Positions 48,857 through 58,122 of a DNA stretch of 64,000 nt are shown here, one piece after another. Location: positions 310,001-374,000 of the forward strand of contig NZ_FONV01000005.1 in NCBI RefSeq assembly GCF_900113015.1. Reading direction: 5' to 3'. This DNA comes from Actinoplanes philippinensis (GTDB lineage: Bacteria; Actinomycetota; Actinomycetes; Mycobacteriales; Micromonosporaceae). Below the pieces are notes generated by a model that made no database searches, was not told the origin of the DNA, and worked only from the letters and a program-made list of their open reading frames with translations. The position numbers and the translations under genes were made by a program. Positions within the stretch are counted from its first letter, which is position 1, and every line of letters starts with the position of its first letter.

Positions 48857-49513
48857 GTGACCGGTGATCGACTGACCAAGGCCGCCGTGGCCGACCGCGC
48901 GCTCCGCCTCGCCGACGAGGAGGGGCTCGACGCCGTCACGGTCCGTCGCCTCGCCAAGGAGCTGGGCGTCACTCCGATGGCGCTCTACTGGCACTTCAAG
49001 AACAAGGAAGAGCTGCTCCTGGGCATGGTCGACCACGTGCTCACCGATGTGCGGGCTGACCGCAACACCGAGGATCCCTGGCAGAAACGGCTACGCAGGG
49101 TCGTCGAGACGGTGGTCGGGGTGATGCGGGAGCACCCGTCCCTGCCGACCCTGTTGCACGCTGTGGACAAGACACAGACCGAGAGTTTCAACCGTGCGAC
49201 GAACGACACTCTCGCACTGCTGAGCGACGCCGGGTTCACCGTCGAAGAGGGCTACTGGGTGGCCATGCATCTCCTCAACGGCTGCATCGGCGCGGTGAGC
49301 GGACAGCCGGCCTGCCCGCCGGGGACACCGGCCGGGCACGAGACGGAGTGGCGGCGTCAGAAGCGCGTGCAGCTCGAGGGCATGCCCGCCGACCGCTTCC
49401 CGATGATGATCCGGCTCGCCGAGTCCTATCGCGACGAGCCCGATCTGGAGCACTACTACTCCTTCGCCGTGGACCTGCTGGTCGCCGGCGTGGAGGCGAT
49501 GGCCAAGAGATAG
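48857..49513 (+). CDS. TetR/AcrR-family transcriptional regulator
   Basis: A 218-residue protein from the GTG at 48857 (TGDRLTKAAVADRALRLADEEG). The helix-turn-helix is VTVRRLAKELGVTPMALYWHFKNKEELLLGMVDHVL, with YWHFKNKEEL the family hallmark. The ligand domain (residues 75-218) is of the TetR_C_1 type (HPSLPTLLHAVDKT, then YSFAVDLLVAGVEAM). An upstream in-frame start at 48809 lies inside the operator and is unlikely. It probably senses a drug-like ligand and controls the divergent MFS exporter. Confidence 0.92.
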   Translation: MTGDRLTKAAVADRALRLADEEGLDAVTVRRLAKELGVTPMALYWHFKNKEELLLGMVDHVLTDVRADRNTEDPWQKRLRRVVETVVGVMREHPSLPTLLHAVDKTQTESFNRATNDTLALLSDAGFTVEEGYWVAMHLLNGCIGAVSGQPACPPGTPAGHETEWRRQKRVQLEGMPADRFPMMIRLAESYRDEPDLEHYYSFAVDLLVAGVEAMAKR

Positions 49514-49526
49514 ACCGATCTCACGG

Positions 49527-49558
49527 AAGGGGCGTGCCGCACGACGCGGCACGCCTCT
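49527..49558 (+). terminator. Intrinsic terminator of the TetR gene
   Basis: A 14-bp stem with one G-U pair (GGCGTGCCGC / GCGGCACGCC plus flanking AAGG/CTCTT) and an ACGAC loop, followed by CTGCTTTCC. Confidence 0.75.
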
Positions 49559-49603
49559 TCTGCTTTCCACCACCGGACAGATCGACGCATCTCAGTGCAT
49601 CTT

Positions 49604-49611
49604 CTTGCAAG
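49604..49611. promoter_or_regulatory. CTTGCAAG element upstream of the amylase
   Basis: CTTGCAAG is a perfect palindrome 130 bases before the amylase start, and a related GTTGCTAGCTTCC lies at about 49645. CTTGCAAG-type elements are reported operators for the maltose/amylase regulator (a LacI-family protein) in Streptomyces. Recognised by motif only. Confidence 0.4.
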
Positions 49612-49741
49612 CAGACGGCAGAGGCTTCCAGAAATTGAAAGAAGTTGCTAGCTTCCACGTCATGTGAACGCGGGATTACCGACTCGCTAACCCCGCATCT
49701 CCCCCGTTACACCGCCCGTCCCCGAGGTGGTTGGAGGCCCC

Positions 49742-52651
49742 GTGTCCCGAATGATCCGCAGAGTGCTGGCCGCGCTCTGCGCCGTACCCCTGCTGCTTCT
49801 CACCGAACTGCCCGCCGCGCGCGCGGCGACCACGGTGACCGTCTACTACCAGGCGCCCACGTCCTGGTCGACGGTGAACATCCACTACGCGCCGACCGGC
49901 GGCTCCTGGACGACGGCGCCGGGCGTCGCGATGAGCGCCTACAGCGGCTGCGCCGGCTGGTATGTCAAGCAACTCGACCTCGGCAGCGCCACCGGCATGC
50001 AGGTGGTCTTCAACAACGGCGCCGGCGCCTGGGACAACAACTCAGGAGCCAACTACAGCGTGGGTACGGGAACCGTCACGATCTCCGGTGGCGCGGTCGG
50101 CTCAGCCGTCCCGTGCGGCGCCACCGCGAGCAACTCGGCGACCGTCTACTACCGGACCGCCTGGACCACGACGTACCTGCATTACGCGCCGACCGGCGGC
50201 GCCTGGACCACGGTCCCCGGCGTGGTGATGAACGAGGAGGCCTGCACCGGCTGGGTCCGCCGCACCGTGAGCCTCGGCGCCGCCACCACCTGGGCCGCCA
50301 CCTTCAACAACGGCTCCGGGACCTGGGACAACAACGCCGGCAAGAACTACACCCTGGGCACCGGCACGATCACCGTCAACGGCGGTGTCGTCACCGCGAA
50401 CGCGACCAGCCCGTGCGTGACCGCGCCCGCCGACACCACGGCGCCGACCGCGCCGACCGGCCTGACCGCCACCGCGGCGGGCACCACTGTCACCCTCGGC
50501 TGGACCGCGTCCACCGACGACGTGGGCGTCGTCGGTTACCGGATCACCCGCGGCGGCACCGTGCTGAGCAGCTCGACCACCGGATACACCGACCGGGGGC
50601 TGAGCGCGAACACCGCCTACACGTACCAGGTGCAGGCACTCGACGCGGCCGGCAACCTCTCCGCCGCCGTCTCGAAGACCGTCACCACGGGCGCGGCCGC
50701 CCCGGCCCCGGCCGGCGGCGAGATGCTCGGCGGCGACCCGCGCAAGGACAGCATCTACTTCATCCTCACCGCGCGGTTCAACGACGGCGACAGCACCAAC
50801 AACCGCGGCGGCAGCCAGCACGTCAAATCCGGCAACGCGGCCAACGACGACCCGATGTTCCGCGGCGACTTCAAGGGCCTGGTCGACAAGCTCGACTACA
50901 TCAAGGGGCTCGGCTTCTCCGCCATCTGGATCACGCCGGTCGTGCTGAACCGCTCCGACTACGACTTCCACGGATACCACGGCTGGGACTTCTACGAGGT
51001 CGACCCGCGGCTGGAGTCGGACGGCGCGTCCTACCAGCAGCTGATCGACGCGGCCCACGCCAAGGGCCTCAAAATCTACCAGGACATCGTCCTCAACCAC
51101 AGTTCCCGCTGGGGCGCCAACGGCCTTTACACCCCCACCGCATACGGGGTACGGGACAGCCAGTGGAGCTGGTACTACAGCGAGAAGGTGGCCGGGAAGA
51201 CCTACAACCCGCTCGAGGAGAACCCGGCCGGCCGCACCTACAACGGCGACCTGTGGAGCAGCACCCCGCCGGCCGGCAACACCTGCCCCGACTACGGAGT
51301 GGCGACCGGCGGCAAGAGCGCCGAGGGATACGCGCTCTACAACTGCCAGTGGCCGCAGCCGACCAACAAGATGTTCCCGTCGACGCTTTACCACCAGTGC
51401 TGGATCGGCAACTGGGAAGGCGAGGACGCGCGATCCTGCTGGCTGCACGAGGACCTCGCCGACTTCAACACCGAGAACGCCGTCGTCCAGGACTATCTGA
51501 TCGGGGCGTACAAGAAATACATCGACATGGGCGTGGACGGCTTCCGCATCGACACCGCCGTGCACATCCCCCGCGTCACCTGGAACCGCCGCTTCCTCCC
51601 CGCATTCCAGGAGATCCTCACCGAGAAGTACGGCGCCACCAAGGCCCGGGACTTCTACATCTTCGGTGAGGTCGCGGCGTTCGTGAACGACAAGTGGAAC
51701 CGGGGCTCGGTCAACCACTCCGCCCAGTTCTTCACCTGGAAGGAACGGGCGACCTACTCGTCCGACGACGTCACGGCGGCGATCGAACAATTCGACTACG
51801 AGAACAATCTGGGTACGGGCAATCAGCCGACCAGCACCAACGCGTTCCTGTCGGGCAACAATTACCACACCCCCGACCACAGCAAGTTCTCCGGCATGAA
51901 CATCATCGACATGCGCATGCACATGAACTTCGGTGACGCGTCGAACGCCTACCACAACGGCAAGGACTCGGACGACTCGGTGAACGACGCCACCTACAAC
52001 GTCGTCTACGTCGACTCGCACGACTACGGCCCCAACAAGTCGTCGGTCCGCTACGCCGAAGGCACCGACGCGTGGGCCGAGAACATGTCGCTGATGTGGT
52101 CGTTCCGCGGCATCCCGACCCTCTACTACGGATCGGAGATCGAGTTCCAGGCCGGCAAGCAGATCGACTGCGGCCCGACCTGCCCGCTCGCCACCACCGG
52201 CCGCGCCTACTACGGCAGCCAGATCGCCGGCAGCGTCACCGCCGGCGACTACGGGGTGGTCAGCTCGGCCAGTGGCCAGGTCGCCACCACGCTGTCCAAG
52301 CCCCTGGTCAAACACCTGCAGCGACTCAACCAGATCCGCCGGGCGGTCCCCGCCCTGCAGATGGGCCAATACTCCACCGAAGGTGTCAGCGGCAACATGG
52401 CCTACAAGCGCCGCTACACCGCCAGTGGGGTGGACAGCTTCGCGCTGATCGCGGTCTCCAACGGGGCCACCTTCACCGGCATCCCCAACGGCACCTACGT
52501 CGACGCGGTCACCGGCGACGCCAAGACCGTCACCGGCGGCTCCCTGACCATCGACCTCAACGCCAAGGGCAACCTGCGCGTCTACGTCCTCTCGACGAGC
52601 GCCACCCCGGCGCCCGGCAAGATCGGTTCCGCCACCACCTACCTCAAGTAA
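49742..52651 (+). CDS. Secreted GH13 alpha-amylase with two CBM25-like modules and FN3
   Basis: A 969-residue protein. The GTG at 49742 follows GGAGG; an ATG three codons later is an alternative. A signal peptide ends near AARA (about residue 27). Two tandem starch-binding modules of CBM25 type follow: TVTVYYQAPTSWSTVNIHYA...AWDNNSGANY and SATVYYRTAWTTTYLHYA...TWDNNAGKNY. A fibronectin type III domain (TAPTGLTATAAGTTVTLGW) links to the GH13 barrel with Asp nucleophile (VDGFRIDTAVH), Glu acid/base (DFYIFGEVAAF) and transition-state Asp (VYVDSHDYGP). The enzyme should bind and hydrolyse starch or glycogen outside the cell. A terminator-like stem follows at 52673. Confidence 0.92.
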   Translation: MSRMIRRVLAALCAVPLLLLTELPAARAATTVTVYYQAPTSWSTVNIHYAPTGGSWTTAPGVAMSAYSGCAGWYVKQLDLGSATGMQVVFNNGAGAWDNNSGANYSVGTGTVTISGGAVGSAVPCGATASNSATVYYRTAWTTTYLHYAPTGGAWTTVPGVVMNEEACTGWVRRTVSLGAATTWAATFNNGSGTWDNNAGKNYTLGTGTITVNGGVVTANATSPCVTAPADTTAPTAPTGLTATAAGTTVTLGWTASTDDVGVVGYRITRGGTVLSSSTTGYTDRGLSANTAYTYQVQALDAAGNLSAAVSKTVTTGAAAPAPAGGEMLGGDPRKDSIYFILTARFNDGDSTNNRGGSQHVKSGNAANDDPMFRGDFKGLVDKLDYIKGLGFSAIWITPVVLNRSDYDFHGYHGWDFYEVDPRLESDGASYQQLIDAAHAKGLKIYQDIVLNHSSRWGANGLYTPTAYGVRDSQWSWYYSEKVAGKTYNPLEENPAGRTYNGDLWSSTPPAGNTCPDYGVATGGKSAEGYALYNCQWPQPTNKMFPSTLYHQCWIGNWEGEDARSCWLHEDLADFNTENAVVQDYLIGAYKKYIDMGVDGFRIDTAVHIPRVTWNRRFLPAFQEILTEKYGATKARDFYIFGEVAAFVNDKWNRGSVNHSAQFFTWKERATYSSDDVTAAIEQFDYENNLGTGNQPTSTNAFLSGNNYHTPDHSKFSGMNIIDMRMHMNFGDASNAYHNGKDSDDSVNDATYNVVYVDSHDYGPNKSSVRYAEGTDAWAENMSLMWSFRGIPTLYYGSEIEFQAGKQIDCGPTCPLATTGRAYYGSQIAGSVTAGDYGVVSSASGQVATTLSKPLVKHLQRLNQIRRAVPALQMGQYSTEGVSGNMAYKRRYTASGVDSFALIAVSNGATFTGIPNGTYVDAVTGDAKTVTGGSLTIDLNAKGNLRVYVLSTSATPAPGKIGSATTYLK

Positions 52652-52672
52652 CCACACCCCATCCCCCACACC

Positions 52673-52703
52673 GCGCCGGCCGGGGCCAGGCCCCGGCCGG
52701 CGC
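52673..52703. terminator. Terminator hairpin between convergent genes
   Basis: A very stable inverted repeat GCGCCGGCCGGGG / CCCCGGCCGGCGC (13 bp, CCAGG loop) between the amylase stop (52651) and the DUF5682 gene stop (52795). Confidence 0.8.
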
Positions 52704-52794
52704 GCCCGTTCCCGGTCGAGCCCCTGGAAGTCGTGTAACGCAGGGGCCGACGCCGGACCGGATTCCGGAGCGGCACGGGCTCCTCCGGGCTCTG

Positions 52795-55581
52795 TCAGAC
52801 GCCGACGAGAACGGCAACCGCCTCCGCCGTGATCGGGTGGGACGTGAGCAACGCTGTCACCGCCGCGGTGTCGCCGGTTTCGGCGGCCAGGGGTGTCCAC
52901 TCGCCCTCGCAGCCGAGCATGGCCGCTGCCGCGTCCGCCGCCACCGGGTTGGCCGCCAGCAACACCGCCGCGGCACCGGCCGCGCCGGACGGGCCGCTCA
53001 GCCCCGCCGGGACCGCGGACGGCCGGGCACGAGGTGGGGCGTTCCACGGCGCCGTCCACGAGTCGAGGGCGGCGAGCGACCCCGGGAAGGTGCGGCCCGC
53101 CTCCCGGGTCAGGACCGGGACCAGTTCGGCGGCCTGCCGTTTCAGCGTGACGATCAGGGTCGGCAGCCACGGCAGCAGCACCGGGTCGGGCAGGCGCGCG
53201 AACGCCTGGGACAGCGTCTCCACCACGAACGGCGCCAGCCTCGGCACCGGCTCCAGCGCCTGCACGAAACCGCTCACATACTGCGGGAACGACGGCACCA
53301 CCAGCGGGTTGCCGAGCAACTCGGCGACCCGCTCACGGAGGTCGGCCAGCGGGAGGGCCCCGAGCTGGTGCAGCGCCGCCCACAGCAGCGCGATCTTGGC
53401 CGGGGACTCCGGGTGCGACTGCCGGACCGCGATCTCCAGCTGGGTGCGGTCGCAGCCCAGTGACAGCGCCAGGCTCTCCATGCTGAACAGGAAGCCCAGC
53501 ATCGCCCCGACCTGCCGCACGCCGGTCTCCTCGTCGACGAACGCGGTGGGCAGCAGGGTGCAGTAGTGGGCATACCCCTCGGTGACGAACCGCCCGCACC
53601 ACCCCGGCAGCACCGGCGTGGTCGCCCGGTAGTGCCCCAGCAGCCGGCGGATCCGCCGCAGCACGTCGGGGGCGTCGTCGACGGTCCGCTCGGCGGCCAG
53701 CAACTCGATCGCGCGGGCCCCGAGCTCGTCGGTGAGCCGCGGGCTCTCCAGGAAGAGCAGCGAACTCTCCACGGCCTTGAGCGCGGTCGCGGCGGTCGCC
53801 TTCGGATCCCAGGCGTCCCGGCGCAGCCGCTGCTCCAGCACCTGTTCGAGGGTGACGCCCTCGTAGCCGAGCTCGATGACGGCCCGCTGGTTGCGGCCCA
53901 GATCGAGGTCCCAGCTCTCCTGGATGTGCTTCTCACCGAGCTTGCGGCTGCCCATGATCGGGCGGACCGCCTGGTCGGGCAGCAGGTAGCGCAGCATCCA
54001 GAGCACGTCCGAGCAGGCGGCCAGCTCGGGCCGGGCGGCCAGGTCGAGCAGCGCCCGCTGGATGCTGCGCTGTTCGAGGTCGAGCCCGAGCGGGGCGAGC
54101 CGGTCGTAGAGGTCCCGCGCCAGCGGCGGGAGCGCCTCGTAGCCGACCTGCCCGATCCGGTCGCCACCGAGCAGGATCTCGCAGAGGCGCCGCACGTCGC
54201 GACGGCCGGGCACGGTGTCCTTCTCGATGCAGGTGACCGCGGCGTCCTGGAAGTCGTACGGCGTCGGCCGCACCCGCCCGCGCATCCCGGCGAGCAGCAC
54301 CGACGTCTCGAACACCGCGATCGCGTCGGCGGTGCTGGCGAGATACCCGTTGCGGCGGGCGAGCCGGACGATGTCGACGCACCAGCCGCGCAGCTCCTCC
54401 TCGTCGAGCCCGTCGAGCGCCGGTGGGCCGGCCAGATAGCCGGTCAGGTGGTCGACCGTGGGCCCGCCGCCGGCGACCGGGAGCGGCAGTGCCTTCTTCG
54501 CTTTCCGGGCGCCTTTCTGCCCTTCCAGCCGGAACGGGGTGAGCCGCAGTTTCTGCAACTGTTTCTGCCAGGTGGAGGCCGCGATCGACACCGAGCCGGG
54601 CGCCAGCCCGAACTGGGACTCGATCGCCGAGTGGCTGGACGGGATCAACCCGTAGAGCCAGGTCGTGCCGGTTCGTGGGGTGATCGCGAAGTCCGGGGCG
54701 CCGGGGTCCGAGCCCGCCTCCGGCACCCGGCTGGCCGCGTGGAACGCCCCGCAGATGTACAGGCAGTCGGCCGGGTCGGCGCCGGACCGGCCGAGGTGCT
54801 CCCGGATCCGGGTCCACATGTAGCGTTCCCGGTCCTCGTCACCGGCATACCGTTTCGTGTCGTGCGGGGCCAGCCGCCGGAACAGGCTGCCGATCAGCAC
54901 CATGACCTGCCGGTACGTTTCATGGTCGGCCCCGGCCAGCGGCTGCTCCACATACTGGTCCCACCACTCCGACCAGTGTCGCACCCGCCCGTGGTGCAGC
55001 AGGTGCTCCTCCAGCTCGGCGAAGCGGGGCCGCAGGTCGCCGATCTCCACGCCCACCGCGTCGCCGTGCAGATCGGCCTCCGGCTCGGGGATGTCCGCCG
55101 GTGACGAGACGTCGGGCTGCCACTGGAAGACGTGGTCGGTGGACCGGTCGACGAGGACCAGCTCGACGCCGGGAGTGTCCAGGGCGTAGGAGATCGCCTG
55201 ATACTCGGCGGACGCCTCGGTGATCGGCGCGATCACCGAGAGCGGGGCCGACTCCTTGGGGAAACCGTCCAGTTCGGAGGCGAAGGCCTGCAGCGCCACC
55301 GGCAGCCGGCAGTTGCGCAGCTCGGTCAGCAGTGGCTGCAGGTCCTCGCAGAGCTCCAGGTAGATCACCCTGGGCTGTTTCTCCCTCAGTCGCCGGATCA
55401 TGGCCAGCGCCGAGGCGGGCGAGTGGTGGCAGACCGGGAAGATCTCCAGCGGCTCACGCAGCGCGTGGTCGACGTCGTCGACGATCCCGGCCAGGATCTC
55501 CGGCAGCGCGGCCGGCCCGTCCGCGAGGGACTCGGCCGCGCTCAGCAGCTGGTCGCGGAGCGGATCGAAGGGGCTGCTCAC
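52795..55581 (-). CDS. DUF5682-family protein of a MoxR-VWA operon (YehM-like)
   Basis: A 928-residue protein whose GTG at 55581 overlaps the MoxR stop (GTGA). The N-terminal half is alpha/beta with blocks EIFPVCHHSPASALAMIRRLREKQPRVIYLE and ALDTPGVELVLVDRST, a CHHSP motif and later ADCLYICGAFHAASR. These resemble the TraB/DUF5682 type of putative metal-dependent or chaperone-like domain. The C-terminal half is helical and repeat-like (LLFLESPRLTDELGARAIELLAAERTVDD). Large size and position beside MoxR and VWA genes match E. coli YehM and streptomycete DUF5682 operons from memory. It is the last gene of the operon. Biochemical role unknown. Confidence 0.75.
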   Translation of the reverse strand: MSSPFDPLRDQLLSAAESLADGPAALPEILAGIVDDVDHALREPLEIFPVCHHSPASALAMIRRLREKQPRVIYLELCEDLQPLLTELRNCRLPVALQAFASELDGFPKESAPLSVIAPITEASAEYQAISYALDTPGVELVLVDRSTDHVFQWQPDVSSPADIPEPEADLHGDAVGVEIGDLRPRFAELEEHLLHHGRVRHWSEWWDQYVEQPLAGADHETYRQVMVLIGSLFRRLAPHDTKRYAGDEDRERYMWTRIREHLGRSGADPADCLYICGAFHAASRVPEAGSDPGAPDFAITPRTGTTWLYGLIPSSHSAIESQFGLAPGSVSIAASTWQKQLQKLRLTPFRLEGQKGARKAKKALPLPVAGGGPTVDHLTGYLAGPPALDGLDEEELRGWCVDIVRLARRNGYLASTADAIAVFETSVLLAGMRGRVRPTPYDFQDAAVTCIEKDTVPGRRDVRRLCEILLGGDRIGQVGYEALPPLARDLYDRLAPLGLDLEQRSIQRALLDLAARPELAACSDVLWMLRYLLPDQAVRPIMGSRKLGEKHIQESWDLDLGRNQRAVIELGYEGVTLEQVLEQRLRRDAWDPKATAATALKAVESSLLFLESPRLTDELGARAIELLAAERTVDDAPDVLRRIRRLLGHYRATTPVLPGWCGRFVTEGYAHYCTLLPTAFVDEETGVRQVGAMLGFLFSMESLALSLGCDRTQLEIAVRQSHPESPAKIALLWAALHQLGALPLADLRERVAELLGNPLVVPSFPQYVSGFVQALEPVPRLAPFVVETLSQAFARLPDPVLLPWLPTLIVTLKRQAAELVPVLTREAGRTFPGSLAALDSWTAPWNAPPRARPSAVPAGLSGPSGAAGAAAVLLAANPVAADAAAAMLGCEGEWTPLAAETGDTAAVTALLTSHPITAEAVAVLVGV

Positions 55582-56690
55582 GACAGGGTCGCGATCGCCT
55601 TGCGGCCGCCGGAGAGGAAGCCGTCCCACTCACCGCTCTGCTCCCGGCTGCGCGGCTCGATCACGCCGTGCCAGTACTTGTTGAGGATCGCCAGGTCCTC
55701 CGGGCTGCGCCGGGCCAGCGACCCGACGAGCGACGACGCGAGGGTCTCCGAGGTCAGGGCACGGGCGCCGAAGAAGTTGCTGTGCAGGATCGCGTCCTCC
55801 AGGACACCGATCTGCTCGGCCGTGGACAGCGCCGACTCCAGGCGCTCGTCGTCGCTGCCGGCCGAGGCGGCGGCGGCCCGCAGGTCGGCGAAGCTCTGCA
55901 GCAGCACGTCGAGCAGGGTGGGTGGCACCTCCAGCTCGATGTTGTGCCGGCGCAGCAGCTCCTCGGTCCGGAAACGGACGATCTCCGCCTCGCTCTTCTT
56001 GTTGGTCACGACCGGGATGCGGACGAAGTTGAACCGCCGCTTGAGCGCCGACGACAGGTCGTTGACACCCCGGTCACGGCTGTTGGCGGTGGCGATGATG
56101 CTGAACCCGGGCTTGGCGAAGACGATGTTGTCGTCGTCGAGCTCGGGGATCGACACGTATTTCTCGGAGAGGATCGAGATCAGCGCGTCCTGCACGTCGC
56201 TGGTGGACCGGGTCAGCTCCTCGAAACGGCCGATCACGCCGGTCTCCATCGCCGTCATGATCGGCGACGGGATCATCGAGGCTCGGGACTGCCCCTTGGC
56301 GATGACCATCGAGACGTTCCACGAATACTTGATGTGGTCCTCGGTGGTGCCGGCGGTGCCCTGCACGACGAGGGTCGAGTTGCGGCTGATCGCGGCGGAC
56401 AGCAGCTCGGCCAGCCAGCTCTTGCCGGTGCCCGGGTCGCCGATCAGCAGCAGGCCCCGGTCGGAGGCGAGGGTGACGATGGACCGCTCGACGAAACTGC
56501 GGTCGCCGAACCATTTCGGGGCGATCTCGCGGTCGAGCCCGTCGGCGCGCTCGGAGCCGAGGATGAACAGCCGGACCATCTTGGGGCTCAGGCGCCAGGA
56601 GAACGGTTTCGGGCCGTCGTCGACCGACTCCAGCCAGTCCAGCTCCTCCGCGTACTTGACCTCGGCGGGGGCGCGCAGCATGTCACTCAT
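55578..56690 (-). CDS. MoxR-family AAA+ ATPase (YehL-like)
   Basis: A 370-residue protein (MSDMLRAPAEVKYAEELDWLE) with GGAGA upstream of the ATG at 56690. Walker A is GDPGTGKS (84-91); Walker B region GVIGRFEELTRSTSDVQDALISILSEK, sensor 1 SIIATANSRDRGVNDLSSALKRRF and arginine finger region (ALKRRF) follow in AAA+ order, with the helical lid after residue 240. MoxR ATPases remodel or load cofactors into partner complexes and nearly always work with a VWA protein, here the gene just upstream (25 bp). Cytosolic. Confidence 0.9.
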   Translation of the reverse strand: MSDMLRAPAEVKYAEELDWLESVDDGPKPFSWRLSPKMVRLFILGSERADGLDREIAPKWFGDRSFVERSIVTLASDRGLLLIGDPGTGKSWLAELLSAAISRNSTLVVQGTAGTTEDHIKYSWNVSMVIAKGQSRASMIPSPIMTAMETGVIGRFEELTRSTSDVQDALISILSEKYVSIPELDDDNIVFAKPGFSIIATANSRDRGVNDLSSALKRRFNFVRIPVVTNKKSEAEIVRFRTEELLRRHNIELEVPPTLLDVLLQSFADLRAAAASAGSDDERLESALSTAEQIGVLEDAILHSNFFGARALTSETLASSLVGSLARRSPEDLAILNKYWHGVIEPRSREQSGEWDGFLSGGRKAIATLS

Positions 56691-56715
56691 GGGGACGGTC
56701 TCCTAGGGTGAGAGA

Positions 56716-58122
56716 TCAGACGAGGAAGTTCTTGAGCTCGGTGACGAGCTTCTTGATGTGGCCGGACAGGACCGGGGTGCCCTGGTCCTTGAAGCGCTGC
56801 CGGAACCACGGGTTGACGCTCTGGTGGCCGCCGCTGCTGACCGAACCGACCGGGATGAACTTGACCCCGGACCGGTGCACGGCCTGCATGCCGTCCCAGA
56901 CGGCCTGCTCCTGCCACTCGTAGAAGTCGGAGATCCACACGACCACCGTGTTCCGCGGATCGGTGATCTTGGGCCGGGCCAGGTCGAGCGCGACGGTGCC
57001 GTCGGTGCCGCCGCCCAGCTTGGTGTGCAGCAGCACCTCGAACGGGTCGTGCACCCACGGGGTGAGATCGAGGGCCCTGGTGTCGTAGGCGACCAGATGC
57101 ACGTCGACCTTGGGCAGCCCGGCGAAGATCGAGGCGAGGATGGTGCAGTTGACCATCGCGTCGACCATCGACCCGGACTGGTCCACCACCACGATCAGCC
57201 GGGCCGGCTCGATCCGTTTCGCGGTCTGCCGGTAGTAGAGCCGGTCGACGTAGAGCCGCTCGTCCTCGGGGCTCCAGTTCGGCAGGTTCTTCCAGATGGT
57301 GCGGTCGAGGTCGAGGTTGCGGAAGATCCGTTTCGGCGGGACGGACCGGTCGATCGTGCCGGCGCTGGCCTGGGCGACCTGGGTACGCAATACCTCGGCC
57401 ACCTCGTCGACGAACCGGCGGATCAGCGCCTTGGCGTTGGCCAGCGCCACACCGTCCAGATTGTCCTTGTCGCGCAGCAGCTGCTCGATCAGCGACATGC
57501 TCGGGGTGAGCTGACGGGCCAGCCGGTTGTCGGCCAGCACCTCACGCAGCCGCATCCGGCTGACCAGGTCGCCCTCGATCCCGGCGAGAGTGGCGCCGAG
57601 CCCCGATCCCACACCGGCGCCGAGACCTGAGCCCGCACCGGCGCCGCGTCCCGAGCCCGCACCGGCGCCGGAACCAGGCCCCGAGCCGATGCCCGAGCCG
57701 GACCCCGCGCCCGCACCGGCGGCGGCCGCCCGCCCGCGCAACTGGCCGGGCTCGCAGCCCATCGCCCGCTCGAACCAGCCGGCGTCGGCCTGCCAGCGCT
57801 GCAGCTGCTCGGCTGTCACGTTGCCGGAGCCGGTGGCGAACACGTTGAGCAACAGTTTCGACACCAGGGCGGCGCGGCGGACCTCGCCGTCACGGTCGTC
57901 GCCGGGATCGCTCATCAGCCCGTCGAACTCGGCCTCCAGCTGCGGGAAGCGCTGCACGACCGTGTCCACCGAGACGGACGGGTCGAGCAGCGCGGCCGGT
58001 AGACCGAGGTCGTCGACGATCGCCATGCTGCCCGATTCGAGGGTGGCCTGCTCCTCCGGGTCGAAGAGCCGGGCCAGCAGCCGCCAGTAGAGGACCTGAC
58101 GGCGGGTCTCCGCAGCGCTCAT
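56716..58122 (-). CDS. VWA domain protein with Gly/Ser linker (YehP-like)
   Basis: A 468-residue protein; ATG overlaps the upstream stop (ATGA). Residues 1-125 are helical. Residues 131-178 form a Gly/Ala/Ser-only linker (GAGAGSGSGIGSGPGSGAGA and on). Then comes a helical segment (LIEQLLRDKDNLDGVALANAKALI) and the VWA domain with MIDAS DQSGS (314-318), LGGGTD and WISDFYEWQ. The VWA partner of MoxR ATPases probably presents or recruits a substrate. It is clearly related to the gene at the left edge of the window, which lacks such a linker in the visible part. The low-complexity linker DNA is unusually repetitive. Confidence 0.88.
   Translation of the reverse strand: MSAAETRRQVLYWRLLARLFDPEEQATLESGSMAIVDDLGLPAALLDPSVSVDTVVQRFPQLEAEFDGLMSDPGDDRDGEVRRAALVSKLLLNVFATGSGNVTAEQLQRWQADAGWFERAMGCEPGQLRGRAAAAGAGAGSGSGIGSGPGSGAGAGSGRGAGAGSGLGAGVGSGLGATLAGIEGDLVSRMRLREVLADNRLARQLTPSMSLIEQLLRDKDNLDGVALANAKALIRRFVDEVAEVLRTQVAQASAGTIDRSVPPKRIFRNLDLDRTIWKNLPNWSPEDERLYVDRLYYRQTAKRIEPARLIVVVDQSGSMVDAMVNCTILASIFAGLPKVDVHLVAYDTRALDLTPWVHDPFEVLLHTKLGGGTDGTVALDLARPKITDPRNTVVVWISDFYEWQEQAVWDGMQAVHRSGVKFIPVGSVSSGGHQSVNPWFRQRFKDQGTPVLSGHIKKLVTELKNFLV

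Noticed and set aside
50102..53170. A 1022-codon minus-strand frame opposite the amylase
   Set aside because: Low-complexity Val/Gly/Asp/Arg sequence; the plus strand encodes an intact GH13 enzyme with signal peptide.
55578..58122. Magnesium/cobalt chelatase or CO-dehydrogenase (CoxD/CoxE) maturation pair
   Set aside because: MoxR plus VWA alone would fit, but no chelatase H subunit or cox structural genes are present and the DUF5682/SWIM partners point to the yeh type.
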